Shown: positions 1 through 11,841, counted from the stretch's first letter. The stretch is DNA of 64,000 bases from Ceratotherium simum simum (GCF_000283155.1 NW_004454193.1:10556732-10620731); one strand, 5' to 3'. Notes: generated by a model from the letters alone, not told the origin. Program-made: numbers and translations.

Positions 1-225
1 AGATTGGATTGGTGGTTACCAGAGGGGAAATGGGGAGGGAGGAGGGCGAAAGGGATAATTCGGCACATGTGTGTGGTGATGGGATGTAATTAGTATTTGG
101 TTGGTGAACATGATGTAATCTATGCAGAAATAGAAGTATAATGATGTACCCCTGAAATTTATACAATGTTATAAACCAATGTTACGGCAATAAACAAAAA
201 ATTTAAAAAAAAAAGAAAACAAAGT
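1..225 (+). mobile_element. LINE-1 3' end (young perissodactyl L1), sense
   Basis: This is the 3' untranslated tail of an L1, cut by the window start. It holds the G-rich GGGGAGGGAGGAGGGCG stretch, then the typical tail with GGTGAACATGATG and CCTGAAATTTATACAATG, and ends in an A-rich tract from about 187. The antisense L1 at 20791-21829 carries the reverse complement of the same tail, so both belong to one young subfamily. No coding sequence remains in the visible part. Confidence 0.85.
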
Positions 226-517
226 ATTCTATTCCAAAAAAAAAATTTAAAGTATGATGATTATATATTTTATTAGTTCAAATTATTTTCCTGTAGATAT
301 GTGTAGTTTATTGAAATTCTATGATGTTCCAAATGCAGTGCCAAAAAAACTAATTTCTCTTGATTCTTCAAATAACTCTGAATTGAATGCTCATAAAATG
401 ATTGTCTTATGAACCTTAGTGTTGATTGGAACATCAGAGGTCTTTTAGTACAATCTTGATCCATTGCGCTAGCCTCCACTATAACAGCCATGATTGCTGT
501 TGATTGAAACTTTCCTT
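226..517. other. Single-copy-looking DNA, no feature recognised
   Basis: A short open frame of 72 codons lies on the minus strand (273-491) but resembles no protein I know and has no supporting signal. I take it as chance. The stretch may contain an unrecognised old repeat. Confidence 0.4.
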
Positions 518-766
518 AAACATTTTTTTTGGTGAGGATGATTAGTTCTGAGCTAACATCTGTTGCCAATCCTCCTCTTTTTGCTAAGGAAGATTGGCCC
601 TGGGCTAACATCTGTGCCCATCTTCCTTTACTTTATACGTGGGATGCCTGCCACAGCATGGCTTGATAAGCTGTGAGTAGATCTATGCCCGGGATCCAAA
701 TCTGTGAACCCTGGGCTGCCAACGTGGAGCTCATGAACTTAACCACTATACCACCGGGCCAGCCCA
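518..766 (-). mobile_element. ERE SINE (ERE2/3-like), tRNA-derived
   Basis: The T-rich start (521-530) is the poly-A tail read in reverse. It is followed by the duplicated GAGCTAACATCTGTTGCCAA / GGCTAACATCTGTGCCCA body, the CACAGCATGGCTTGATAAG block and the tRNA-like head CCACCGGGCCAGCCC. Roughly matching flanks (AAACATTTTT and AAATATTTTT) may be a decayed target-site duplication. Divergence from the better copies suggests an older insertion. Confidence 0.9.
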
Positions 767-771
767 AATAT

Positions 772-3700
772 TTTTTAATTAGATGTTTTATTTTGAAATA
801 ATTGTGGAATTACATGCAATCGTAAGAAATAAAACAGAGAGATCTTGTGTATTCCTCACCCAGTTTCCCTCATTGGTAAAATCTTGCAAAACTCTAATAC
901 AATTTCACAACCAGGATATTAACACTTATAAAGACCAAGATACAGAACATTTCCATCAACACAAGATCCCTCAGTTGCTCTTTTATAACATACTTGCTTT
1001 CTTCCCATCCACACCCTCTCCTTAACCTCTTTAAACCACTAATCTGTTCTCTGTTTCTATAATTTTGTCATTTCAAGAATGTTATATCAGTAGAGGTAGG
1101 TAACATTTTGAGGTTGGCTTTTTTCCAATCAACCCAATTCTATGGAATTTCATCCAGGTTGTTATGTGCTTCAACCTTTTTATTGCTGGATTATTCTGTG
1201 GTCTGGATGTACTACAGTTTGTTTAACTGTTCACACAGTGAAGGATATCTGAGATGTTTCCAGTTTTTGGCTATTACAAATAAAGCTGCTATAAACATTT
1301 GTGTACAGATATTTGTGTAAACATAAGTTCTCATTTCTCTGGGATAAATGCCCAGGAGTGCAATTGCTTGGTGTTATGGTAGTTGCACATTTAGTTTTTT
1401 AAAGAAATTGCCAAACTATTTTCCAGAGTGGCTGTACCATTTTACATTCCCACCAGCAATGTGTTAAGTGATCCAATTTCTTCACATCTTTGCCATCATT
1501 TAGGTTGTCATTATTTTTTATTTTAGCCATTCTGGTCAGTAACAGTAATCTCATTGTGGTTTTAATTTGCATTTCATAATGTTGAACATCTTTTCATGCA
1601 CTTATTTGCCACCTGTATGTCTTTTTTTGGTGAAATGCCCCTTCATGTCTTTTGTCCATGTTCTAATGGGCTTCTTTGCTTTTTACTTTTGAGTTGTGAA
1701 CACTCTTTATATACGCTGTATACTAGTCCTTCATCAGATACGTGCTTTGCAAATATTTTCTTCCACTTGTGTAGCCTGTCGTTTTATCCACTTCACAGGG
1801 CATTTCACAGATTTTTAATTTTGATAAAGTTTAATTTATTGAATTTCTCTTTCATGGACTGTGCTTTTGGTGTCAAGTCTAAGAATACTTTGCTTAGCCC
1901 TAGATCCTTAAGATTTTCTCTTTTTTTTTCCAGAAGCTTTATAGGTTTACTTTTTACATTTATCTCCATGATCTATTTTTAGTTAATTTTGTATAAGTTA
2001 TAAGAATGAGGTTGAAATTCCCTCTTTTTGCCTATGGATGTCCAATGACTCTGGCATCATTTGTTGAAAGGCTAATTTTTCTCCATTGAAATGCTTTTTG
2101 CACCTTATCAAATATCAGTTAGGCATATTTGTGTGCGTCTGTTTCTAGGTTCTGTATTCTGTTTCATTGATCTATGTGTCTATCCCTCTCTTGATACCAC
2201 ATAGTCCTACCATAGCTATATAATAAGTGATGTTACTGTAGCTATATAATAAGTGATGAAATCACATAGAATGATTCCTCTCAATGTAATCTTTTTCAAA
2301 ATTGTTGTAGCCATTCTAATTCCTTTGTCATTATATGTAAGTTTTAGGATAATCTTGTCTATATCTATAAGAATCATGCTGGAATTTGGTGGAAATTGCA
2401 TCACATCTGTACATAAACTTGAGGAGAATTGGTATCTTTACTATGTTAAATCTTCCAGTTTATGAACATGACATGTCTCTCCATTTATATAGATCTTCTT
2501 TGATTTATTTCATCAGGTTGTATAATTTTCTGTATAAAAGTTTTGTACATGTTTTGTTCAATTTTCACCTATGAATTTCATTTTTGGGGCAATTGTAAAT
2601 GGTATTATATTTTTAATGTTGTGTCCTTGAGTTTGTCACTAGTATATAGACATACACATTACTTCTTTAATTTCCTTTTTTTTTTTTTGCCTATTGCACT
2701 AGCAGGAACTTTCAGCACTATGTTGATGTAGTAAGAGGGAACATGCTTGCCTTTATTTGATCTTGGAAAACATTCAGTCTTTCCCCATTGAGTATAATGT
2801 TACCTGTATATCCCTTACTGAGTTGAAAAAGTTCCCCTCTATTCCTATATTTTTGAGTTTCTATTATGAATGGCTGTTGAATTTTATGAAATCTTTTTCT
2901 GTATTGATTGATATGATTATATGATTTTTCTTGTTTAGTTTGATAATAGGGTGGATTATGCTGATTGATTTTCAAATATTAAAACAGTCTTTCTTCCTAG
3001 GAATGACCTCTATTTGGTTATGGTATAGAATTCTTTTTATATGTTGCTGAATTCCATTTGTTGATACTTTTTAAGAAATTTTGTATCTATATATTCATGA
3101 GGGATATTGGTCTGTAAGTTTTCTCTTTTTTTACTGCCTTTGGTTTTGGTATTAGTGTAACACTAGCTTCATAAAATGAATTGGGAAGTGTTCCTTTCTC
3201 TTCTATTTTTTGGAAGAGATTGTGTAGAATTGGCATTAATGCTTCTTTAAATATTTGGTAGGATTGTCCAGTGAAACCATGTGAGCCTGGAAATTTCTAT
3301 TTGGGAAGTCTTTTAACTACAAATTCTATTTTCTTAATATTTAAGACTTTTCAAATTGTCTGTTTCATACTCAGTCGTCACAGTTTGTGTTTTTTGAGAA
3401 ATTGGTTTATTTCTCCTAAATTGTCAAATTTATGAGAAGAGTTGTTTTCAGTATTCCCTATTATCCTCTTAATGTCTATAGGGTCCTTAGTGATATCCCC
3501 ATTTCATTCTCAATATTAATAATTTGTGTTTTTATTTTTTCTTTCTTAGTTTTGTTAGAAGTTCGTTGATTTTTTAAATCTTTTCAAAGAGCCAGCTCTT
3601 TCTGTTACTGATTTCATCTATTGTTTTTGTATTTTCAGTTTCATTGATCTCTGCCCTTACCGTTATTATTTCTTCTTCCTGCTTGCTTTGAGTTCATTTT

Positions 3701-5010
3701 GCTCTTCTTTTTTCTAGGTTCTTGAGATGGAAAATTAAATAATTAATTTGAGATATTTTCCTCTTTTCTAATGTATGCGTTTCTTGCTATAAATGTTCAT
3801 TGCAGCACTGCTTTAACTCTGTCCTACAAGTCTTAATATGTTGTATTTTCATTTTTATTCAGTTCAATGTATTTTTAAACTTCCCTGGCCTTGAGGGAAA
3901 GTTTGAGAGAAGGAACGTTTTGAGGGATTTCCCCCTTGTGGGAAGCCTTGAGGCTTTCTCTTTGACCCATGGCTTATTTAGATGTGTGTTTGGTTTCCAG
4001 CTGTTACATTTTTCCTATTGTCATTCTATTATTGATTTCTAGTGTGATTCCAATTTTGTCAAACAACATATTGTATTATTTCAATTGCTTTAATTTTGTT
4101 GAGATTTGTTTTATGATCCAGGGTATGATCTACCATGATATATATTCCCTGTGCACTTGGAAAAAATGTGTATTTGTAGTTGTTGGGGGACTATTCTATA
4201 TTTAAATTGATTAGGTCCTATTGGTTGATGGTGTTGTTGAATTCTTCTATATCATTGGTGATTTCCTGTGTGGTTGTTCTACCAATTGTTGAGAGAAGGG
4301 CATTGAAGTCTCTAATTACAGTTGTGGATTTGTCTATTCTTCCTTTCAATTCTATCAGTTTTGCTTCACTTATTTTACAGCTCTTTTTCTTGTTGCATAC
4401 ACATTTAGGATTGGTATGTCTTCTTGGTGGATTGATCCTTTTTTCTTTTATAATGCCCCTTTCTGTCTCTAGTAATCTTCTTGGCTCTGAAGTCTAATTT
4501 ATCTAATATTAATATATCCACTCCTTCTTTCCATTGATAAATGTTTGCACAATATATTTTTTTCTATCTTTTTACTTTCTGCATGCCTGTATAGTCATAT
4601 TTGATGTGAGTTTTTTGTAGACAGTATATAGTTGGGTCATTTTTAAAATCCACTCTACTAATATGTCTTTTTACTGATATATTTAGACTATTTATATTTA
4701 ATGTAATTATTGATATGTTAGCGCTTAAATCTGCCATTTTGTTGGGGCCTTTTTGTCTGCACCCATTGATGTTTCCTGGTTGCTGACTTCTTAATCTCCA
4801 AGTCCAGGAATATGTGAGGCAAAAACAAAACCAAGGATGCTCGCCAATGTGTTGTTCCTTGGGTTCTGAGGTCCCTAATGGGTCTATGCTTTTCTTTCCA
4901 CATTTCAGAGTCTTATGTTTGTTTATACATAATGTCCAAGTTTTTAGTTATACCTAACAGGAGTAATAGAGAAAGATACATCTATTCCATCTTCTCAGAA
5001 GTGAAGCAAA
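772..5010 (-). mobile_element. Old LINE-1, antisense, 3'UTR through ORF2 start and upstream sequence
   Basis: The stretch reads as the reverse complement of an old mammalian L1. In order along + it holds the 3'UTR (772-1100), the ORF2 C-terminal and RT region (GGATAAATGCCCAGGAGTGC, TGGCTGTACCATTTTACATT), and the endonuclease part near 4200-4700. The region from about 4720 to 5010 resembles the sequence upstream of ORF2. Every frame is broken by many stops and indels, so it is long dead. A 26-bp tandem duplication (2213-2264) and a short foreign-looking insert (3876-3966) lie inside it. Confidence 0.85.
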
Positions 5011-5170
5011 CATTTTAGGAGAAACTCTATGCTTCACCAAATATTTCATTTCATTTTTAATGTTTTTAATTCCAGGGAAGTATTCTTTATATCAGATTCA
5101 AATATTTCATCCACCTGCCAACTCCACATGTTAGTTCTTTCTCGTCTTTCCACTGATGCTGAATCCCCTA
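5011..5170. other. Unassigned sequence between the L1 and a microsatellite
   Basis: AT-rich sequence without recognisable features. Confidence 0.3.
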
Positions 5171-5209
5171 AACACATACACACGCACACACACACACAAA
5201 CATACATAT
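5171..5209. repeat. (CA)n-type microsatellite
   Basis: An imperfect run of CA dinucleotides with CATA and CG interruptions. The interruptions suggest an old, fairly stable tract. Confidence 0.9.
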
Positions 5210-6262
5210 AAGGCATTTTTCCAGTTGTTTAAAATATACTATATATGACAAAGTTCTTAGACTAGGAACATATTTATATTAAAAAAATTAATTCCTTCTA
5301 AGCCCTGAATTATTTTATCTTTGTTCTGTTTGTGCTCCATTCTTAAAGAATATAGGCTATATTTCTCGAACCATGCTACATTGTTTTTTGTTTGTTTGAT
5401 TTTGTTGAGTACCTGCCATGTGCTAGCCCCCAGAACCCTCAACAACTCATCTGGATGGTATGTATTCGTCCATTTCACAAATAGATACCTATTAGACATT
5501 CAAATAGAGATATCAAGTAGACAGTTGGATCTACAAATATAGAATTCAAGTTAGTGATCAGAATAGGAGTCAGAAATTTTAAAGTTTTTAGAGATAACAT
5601 AGTATTTTTAACCATGGGCTAATATGAAATTACTGAGGGACTAGGGGTATATAGAACACTTGCAAGAACCCAGAAGTGACTAATATTTACTAAGTGACGG
5701 ACAAACGAAATTGATTAAAGGGGACATAGTCTCTGCCCTGATATCACTTATAGCCTGAAAATAAGAAGAAGAATAAATCTCATTTTATTTCTCCTGATTA
5801 AGAAGTTTTTATACTACAAAAATCTAAATCTAAATATTGTTTTGCATGACACAAATGCTAAGTTCTGCTCTAAGCTATTGTAAGAGACATGAGACTACAT
5901 ACATCCTTATTTTTTAGTCCTCTTTAATTGTTCTGTTCTCACAGCCTGTATAATCCTCCTTCTTTCTCCTTTCATCCTAACTCCCACTCCTCTATATGAC
6001 TCAGCTCTACATTGCCTTCCCTGAAATGTCTTCACAATTACTACTAGTGCCCCCTTTATAACATTAATTATCCTAAAAGTATAACTAAAATAAGAATAAC
6101 TTAATAGGGATTTAATGATACTCATTGTATCCCTGTCTACTATCCATTCTAGTCTTCTCTACCCCTTGGATAGCACTTCTGCTGGTCTAGGTGGCTTGCC
6201 TGGCATGGTAAACTAGGAAATATAGGCCCCTGGTTACACTTATCTGTCTGTGGAATGCTTTA
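5210..6262. other. Mostly single-copy DNA with faint L2-like patches
   Basis: Around 5405-5500 there is a block like the L2 3' end (GAGTACCTGCCATGTGCTAG). Around 5725-5760 GACATAGTCTCTGCCCTGAT recalls L2, and around 6010-6060 CATTGCCTTCCCTGAAATGT also resembles L2. All are too diverged to place with certainty. No coding signal was seen. Confidence 0.35.
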
Positions 6263-6360
6263 TGTCCCTCATCTTATGTAATAGATGGATAAACTTAGGA
6301 ACAGAGAAAGTATTTTAATTGTCCAACATCAGAAAGTTATTGAGTTCTCAGAAAGTAGAG
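6263..6360 (-). mobile_element. MIR SINE fragment
   Basis: Diverged match to the reverse complement of the MIR core: a GGATAAACTTAGGAACAGAG block in the position of the core's GAAACTGAGGCACAGAG, followed by a TGTCCAACATCAGAAAG block like the conserved CAAGGTCACACAG part. Confidence 0.55.
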
Positions 6361-7140
6361 CCTAAGATAAGAATTCTTATTAAAGGGATTTATTAAAATA
6401 GTGCTCTCAGGAGAAGAGAGGTAAAGGTAGAAGGATAAGGAAGGTGAGGAAAGCAGAATATGCCAGGGAAAGAAAGCTAAGCAAGGATGTAGATTTGGCT
6501 GGTATAATTTAAACCTTGTCCCGTGTGGAGCTCTGGACCATTCATTGTACCGCAGAGTTAGTCCCACTTTGAGACAAGGGGTGTTAGCATTTTTTCCCCC
6601 TTATTAATCAGTTATTGGTAGTTGGTTGGCCCCTGTGAGGAGTGTAATCTCTTGGGAAAGGAAGCTCCCATTCATCCAAGGAAAACTCTCTGGAGTAGGG
6701 GGCATTTTTTGACAGCTAACATACATAGCATGTAGGGGGTGGGTGCACTAGCCCAGTGAAGGGCATCTGGGCAAGGTACTAAAAACATCTACAGTGCAAT
6801 CCCTTCAACTTATCAAATCTACTTGCTTCTCATATTAAATTGAGTCCATCCGTGCACAGCTTCTCTAGGGTTCTGATTGGTCACATTTCTGGGAAAATTT
6901 TAAGAGGAAGATCATTGATACAAACTAGAGTCCCCACTACCAACTCTACCACATGGGATCTGTCAGGTTGTATGGACCAAGCTATAAGTTTTCTTTACTG
7001 TAGACTAGGCCTAATATAGAGCTATTTCTTGTTCTTGCACTAACTCAAAATTAATATTCTTCTATGTCACCCAATAAATGCATTAAAATAGCATTCTGAA
7101 CTGAGGAATATCTCTAAAAACTGGAGAGACCTACCAACTG
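6361..7140. other. Unassigned stretch, possibly an ancient dispersed repeat in its first half
   Basis: From about 6361 to 6800 the sequence has the feel of a dispersed mammalian repeat (TTTATTAAAATAGTGCTCTC, GGGCATCTGGGCAAGG) that I cannot name. The 76-codon minus-strand open frame at 6337-6567 has no recognisable domain. 6800-7140 looks single-copy. Confidence 0.3.
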
Positions 7141-7380
7141 CTGTACTTTTCTTTTAGTGATAGGAGGTGCAAGATGCAATAATGTACCCTTTACTTTGGA
7201 GAGGATGTCCCAGTGTGCTTCAGAACTTTGGACACCTAAGAACTTCACCAGTGTAATAGGCTCCTATTTTGTAGGTTCTTCCAACTTCTGGAGATCACGT
7301 GTCTTACCAAGGCATCCAGCATACTTACATGATGTCACCAAAATAGTGGGCCAATGTCCTGTTCTGTGGGTTGTCTGGAT
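7141..7380. other. Single-copy-looking DNA
   Basis: A 79-codon + strand open frame (7157-7396) runs through here into the adjacent repeat. It has no family resemblance or splice context I can support, so I do not call a gene. Confidence 0.3.
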
Positions 7381-7553
7381 CAGCACTGTTCAATAGAAAT
7401 ATAATGCAAGACACATACACAATTTAAAAACGTCTAGTAACCATATTACAAAGAAAGGAAACAAGTGAAGTTAATTTTAACAGTATATTTTATTTAATAT
7501 AATCTACCCAAAATGTAACATTTTCACATGCTATCAATATAAAAAAATTATAA
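7381..7553 (+). mobile_element. MER33-like hAT-Charlie DNA transposon, 5' part
   Basis: It starts with CAGCACTGTTCAATAGAAAT, the terminal repeat of this nonautonomous family, and continues through the AT-rich interior (GAAGTTAATTTTAACAGTAT, CACATGCTATCAATATAAA). The distal half is missing. A second copy at 19979-20215 carries the complementary part of the element. The family name is from memory. Confidence 0.7.
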
Positions 7554-8052
7554 CAGAAGGCATAACTGATGCTTCTTTTTTTGTTGCCCTGGGTCTGAAA
7601 AGTGAGCTTTGGATGAGGTCAGACAGCCTGCCTCTATCACTGACTCTTGTGCAGGGAAGTCCAAATAGAATGTGTAAGTATATGGCCAGTTATTCTCTCT
7701 CAAAGAGAGAAGCTGATAAAGGGATGGGGAGAAGATCTAGAAACAGTAATAGATTTCCTCTGCTCTGTTCTAAAACTAAACCATGAAATGAGTAGCATAG
7801 ACATCAGAGCTTCTCCAACAGCTCTCAGGGTTACATAGGCTTTCCCAGGTTAGTTGCTGTAATTTCAAGAGTTTCTTTCCATCTTGAGAAGGCATAGCCA
7901 AAAGCAGGAGAGAAGGCATGGTGTCAGTACAGGAATAATCTAGAACTCGTTCAACTTATAAAGATGTAAACTGTTTGCCAACTTTAATACTTTATTGCAT
8001 TCCATGACACGTTAGTCCCTCCTAAGACCTAAATTTATGGCTACAATCATTT
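7554..8052. other. Single-copy-looking DNA
   Basis: No repeat, RNA or coding signal recognised. The 63-codon open frame at 7647-7838 is unremarkable. Confidence 0.4.
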
Positions 8053-8440
8053 ACATCCCAGATTTGGCCATCACATTAATTCTGTCGTAATGAAATGTGA
8101 AATGTGACTGAAATGAAGAGGAATTGGATTTAGGCTGCCTATGCTGGTGGATCTGCTGTAAATGACATTAGAAATGATCTATTCTGATACCCTCATTTTT
8201 CTGATGACCTCCCAGGTAAGCCTTGTAAATCTCTAGATTGGCAACTCTTTATGTTTCTTGTTCAGTAGTTGCCTCTGTTTGCTCAGCATTTATTTTTGAG
8301 TTTAACAAAAGGATGTGGATTATGCTATGTTATAAATGAAAGCCACCAGCATAGGCAGCCTAAATCCAATTCCTCTTCATTTCAGTCAAATTTCACATTT
8401 CATTACGACAGAATTAATTTGATGGCCAAATCTGGGATGT
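8053..8440. repeat. 98-bp near-perfect inverted repeat with 192-bp spacer
   Basis: The left arm 8053-8150 and right arm 8343-8440 are reverse complements over 98 bases with two mismatches by eye (at 8074 and 8106). The spacer is 8151-8342. The flanks do not continue the symmetry: TT before the left arm does not pair with the TACTGC after the right arm. Neither arm resembles a known repeat. A transcript across it could fold into a long hairpin. Likely origins are an inverted duplication or a replication template switch. Confidence 0.95.
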
Positions 8441-9109
8441 TACTGCTTTCCAGCCAACTTTGCTTCCAATTTAACATCCTCACTATGCTTGTAAAATAGA
8501 CAATAAAACAATCTTGTCTGATTTGGGAAACACTCTTTATTCTTCATTTCTCTGTGCTCCACTGTAACATTTTAGCTGAGTTTTATGGAACAATCACTTT
8601 CCTCATCTAATTACTGCAATTCCCTGGTAGATGGCCTCCCTTGCCCTTCAATAGCAAAATTATCATAAATACACAATTCCATTGCCAACATCTCATCTTG
8701 CATATGCATCAGTGAGCAGAGCTAGGTTTTCCCTCTCTAAATTGTGTTCTTGCTAAATTGACAATTTTCATGTGAACCAATCAAGTCTTTTTCTGACAAA
8801 CCAACAAATTTCTGAGAAAGTTAATCTTGCCTCCTAGGTACTCTTCGGGTTCAGCTCCTAGTGCTTACACACGGCTGTGCAAGCAGATAAAAACTGAGGC
8901 TGGCCCACTGCACAGCTGGTATTTGTGCTATCTTTCGAAAGGCTCTTCAAAATACAGGTGAGAAACCATTGGCTCTTACCAGATAAACTGGTTATTCTTT
9001 TCACAGCAAGATATCCCCAACTTTATAAGAGGAGAGTGCAAACTGATCTCCACTGAGGTTGCCAGTCTAATTTCCCACCATTTCCAAGTACGAATTTTAT
9101 GTTTCTATG
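8441..9109. other. Single-copy-looking DNA
   Basis: No repeat family or gene recognised. A palindromic patch near 8871-8882 (ACACGGCTGTGC) is too short to interpret. Confidence 0.4.
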
Positions 9110-9335
9110 ATACTGCAGTCTTGTAGTTCCCTGAATATATATGCCACTTCCATGCACCTGTGCCACTGGGACATCATCCCCCTGCTGAAATGCCATTCCC
9201 TTTACTTGTCTCCTGTTTAACTCACATTCGTCTTGAAATCTCAGCTCAAGAGAATTGAACAACCTGCCCTGCCTTAACCTCTCACACGTTGATTACGGCA
9301 CTTTACATATTGCATCTTAATGACTGGGTTACAAA
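9110..9335 (+). mobile_element. L2 LINE fragment
   Basis: Resembles the L2 3' region in sense: GAAATGCCATTCCCTTTACT followed by CTTGAAATCTCAGCTCAAGA and a CACTTTACATATTGCATCTT block. It is strongly diverged, as expected for an element older than placental mammals. Confidence 0.55.
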
Positions 9336-9440
9336 TCTTACCTCCTTCACTAAATTGATCATGTAGATTTTAGAAGAAGAAACGTGAGTGCAAACCCCAA
9401 CTTTAATTCTTAGTCATTTTCCATTGTTGAAAAATCACAT

Positions 9441-9680
9441 AAACTTAGAGGTTAAGAGCTTAGGATGTGGCATCGAACACAATTCTGGATTGACTCTTGG
9501 CTAACATTACTAAAATGCTGTGTAACCTCTGGCCAGTTTCTTAAATTCTGTAAGTCCTAGTTTGCTCCTCAAAAAAGTCAGGGTAATAAAAGTCCTGACC
9601 TCATCCGATTGTTGTGAGGATGAAATGAGATGATACATATCCTGAGAGTCACACAGTGAGTGCAAAGAAAGTTAGTTATG
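9441..9680 (+). mobile_element. MIR SINE, nearly full length
   Basis: Follows the MIR consensus in order: AGAGGTTAAGAGCTTAGGAT, GCTGTGTAACCTCTGGCCAG, an AAAGTCAGGGTAATAAAAG block, then GATTGTTGTGAGGATGAAAT. It is one of the better preserved MIRs in the window. Confidence 0.85.
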
Positions 9681-9689
9681 TTATTAAAA

Positions 9690-9835
9690 TGCTGAGTCTC
9701 ACTTCCCTCAGCTGTACAATGGAGATAATAGTATTCTGTTCAGTCTGTTGTGAAGAGAAAACAAACATGATTCCTGACACTTAGTTGGCACTCAATAAGT
9801 TTTATCAAATGAATAAATGAGTTAATGGTGTATTT
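9690..9835 (+). mobile_element. MIR SINE 3' part
   Basis: Starts in the core (TCCCTCAGCTGTACAATGGA) and ends with TTGGCACTCAATAAGTTTTA. It lies directly after another MIR in the same orientation. Confidence 0.7.
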
Positions 9836-11224
9836 AGAGGGTCTGCTGGAATGTTGTGACAATGTCTTGCTTTGTTCTGACAAGAGGTTATTGTGGGAAG
9901 TGCTAAAGTTATGGGATTGGAATATTACATTCCTTGAATACGCAAGGAATTTCCTTTACTCATATCTCTAACATTCCAAGTGTAGAATACTAATAAATGT
10001 TACTTAACGTGTTTTCAGATATGAAGCAGCCAGTATGTTCCACATTTTTAAAATCATAGGTATGTCATAAGGCAACATATTTATTGATTAATTTTGTTAT
10101 TTGTTCTCAGAACTGCAACAACGTTCTTTTTTATTCCCTTCTATAAAATCTACTTTTTTTAGCGTATTATGGGTTAAATATACCTTCAGTTTGCCTGCGA
10201 AAAACATCAAGCCATGGAGAACAGTATTTTGAGTCTCAAATGACTGCTTGGAAATAAACTTTTACAACTAACCTATTGGCGCCGGGTATATATGTCTTCT
10301 ATAGAAAACACACAAACACACGATGAGAAGGAATTTAGAAACTTGATGGGTTTTTCTGAGAATGTACTGTGCAATGAATTCTTTGAAATGTTCTTTATGA
10401 TTATGTCTGCATCAAAAGTGAGAAAAAAATCCTTTTATTAAAAGGATAAAAATGTTTCCTATAGAACACTCGCCCATCTGCATCAAAAGCATTTTATTTC
10501 CCAGCTGCTATTAGTTTATATTGAATGCATATTCAGATGGGCTTCCACATACTCAGAGTCATCTCTTTTTTCTTCAGTGCACACTGAGCCATGTTTGAAA
10601 CAGGATTAGTTTTCAGCTTAAATGAATACTGCATTTCGATAAATTCAAGTGAAAAGCTAATTCAAGTATATTCAAACTGCATTATTTGCAAAACTGGGAT
10701 GATTTTTCTGAATGCTTTTATATTTGTTTTCTTTCTTTTTGTTCTTTAATATACATCTTGTATGGTGAACAGAAAGAATTGTGAGAAGGGTTGAAAATGT
10801 TGATTTCAAGGTATTGCATCTGAACTGAAATTAATTATTTTCATTTAGCTTTTAAATTGGAACATTTTCTATATTATTAGGAATAGTTTACAAGTTAGTT
10901 GTAACCTACACGATTCCAGTGAAGTAGGCATGATGATCCTATATCTTAAACTAGGTTCTTCAGAAAATTTATTGTGATAAAAGAAATAAATATATGTCAA
11001 AAATATTAATATTTACCAATTCTTACCCTCCTCCTAAGGATTATTTGATCTTTGTTTTTTTGTGGGACTTATTGAGAGAATGGGTGAGAGGGAAATTTGA
11101 GAGAAACCAAGGCAGATTTTATTGATTTCTAATGGCATATGAATAGTAATAATGTAAAACAGAAATAAGGAGACAGTGAAGACAGCAAATAAAATAAGGC
11201 AAGGTAACATGGAGGGAGTTTTCA
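9836..11224. other. Repeat-poor single-copy DNA
   Basis: No interspersed repeat recognised across about 1.4 kb. A small palindrome (ATCCTTTTATTAAAAGGAT, about 10429-10447) lies inside. 10440-10720 reads like balanced noncoding sequence with homeobox-type TAAT/ATTA cores and is a possible conserved element. Short open frames (11034-11225 minus) are not supported as genes. Confidence 0.4.
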
Positions 11225-11291
11225 AAGATTTCTGAGACAGGGAGAGATAGAGGGAGGGAGACAGTAGGGAACGGAGGGAGAGAGAGAATAG
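11225..11291. repeat. GA-rich low-complexity tract
   Basis: Purine-rich run of GGGAGA/GAGGGAGG units. Confidence 0.85.
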
Positions 11292-11341
11292 TTTATGTTT
11301 GGGGCAACTGCTATTACAACCTTGTAGAGGTCATTGGACAT

Positions 11342-11841
11342 TGTATGAGTTTCCTATTGCTGCTGAAACAAACTGCCACAAACTTGGTATCTTAAAACAC
11401 CATAAATTTATTATGTCATGGTTCTGGAACTCACAAGTCTAAAATTAGTCTTACTGGATAAAAGTCAAGATGTAAGCAGGGCTACATTCCTTCTGGAGGC
11501 TCTAGGAGAGAATCTATTTCCTTACCTTTTCCAGCTTCTTCTAGAGGTTGCCTACATCCCTTGGCTCGTGGCCTCCTTCCATCTTCAAAGCCACCAGTGG
11601 CTGATAGGGTCTCATGTTACATCACTCTGACAGTGGCTCTTTTCTCTCCCTCATCATTTAAGGATACTTGCGATTACACTGGGCCCACCCAGATGATCTA
11701 GGGTAATCTCATTATTTTAAAGTCAGCTGACATCATTCTTAATTTCAGTCGAAGCTTTAATTCCACCTTGCCATGTAGCATTCACAGGTCCTGAGGATAA
11801 GCATGTGGGCCTCTTTGGGGGCCATTACTCTGCCTACCACA
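11342..11841 (-). mobile_element. MLT1/MST-type ERVL-MaLR solo LTR, antisense
   Basis: On the + strand it begins TGTATGAGTTTCCTATTGCT and ends with CTACCACA, so TGT...ACA ends are retained. The interior reads as the reverse complement of a MaLR LTR: ACAAACTTGGTATCTTAAAA near the LTR 3' end, then TTCTGGAGGCTCTAGGAGAG and GGGCCCACCCAGATGATCTA. No internal MaLR sequence follows, so it is a solo LTR with no coding capacity. Confidence 0.85.

Noticed and set aside
1596..1982. 128-codon + strand frame with membrane-like composition
   Set aside because: Antisense of L1 ORF2. The hydrophobicity comes from the T-rich strand, not from a membrane protein.
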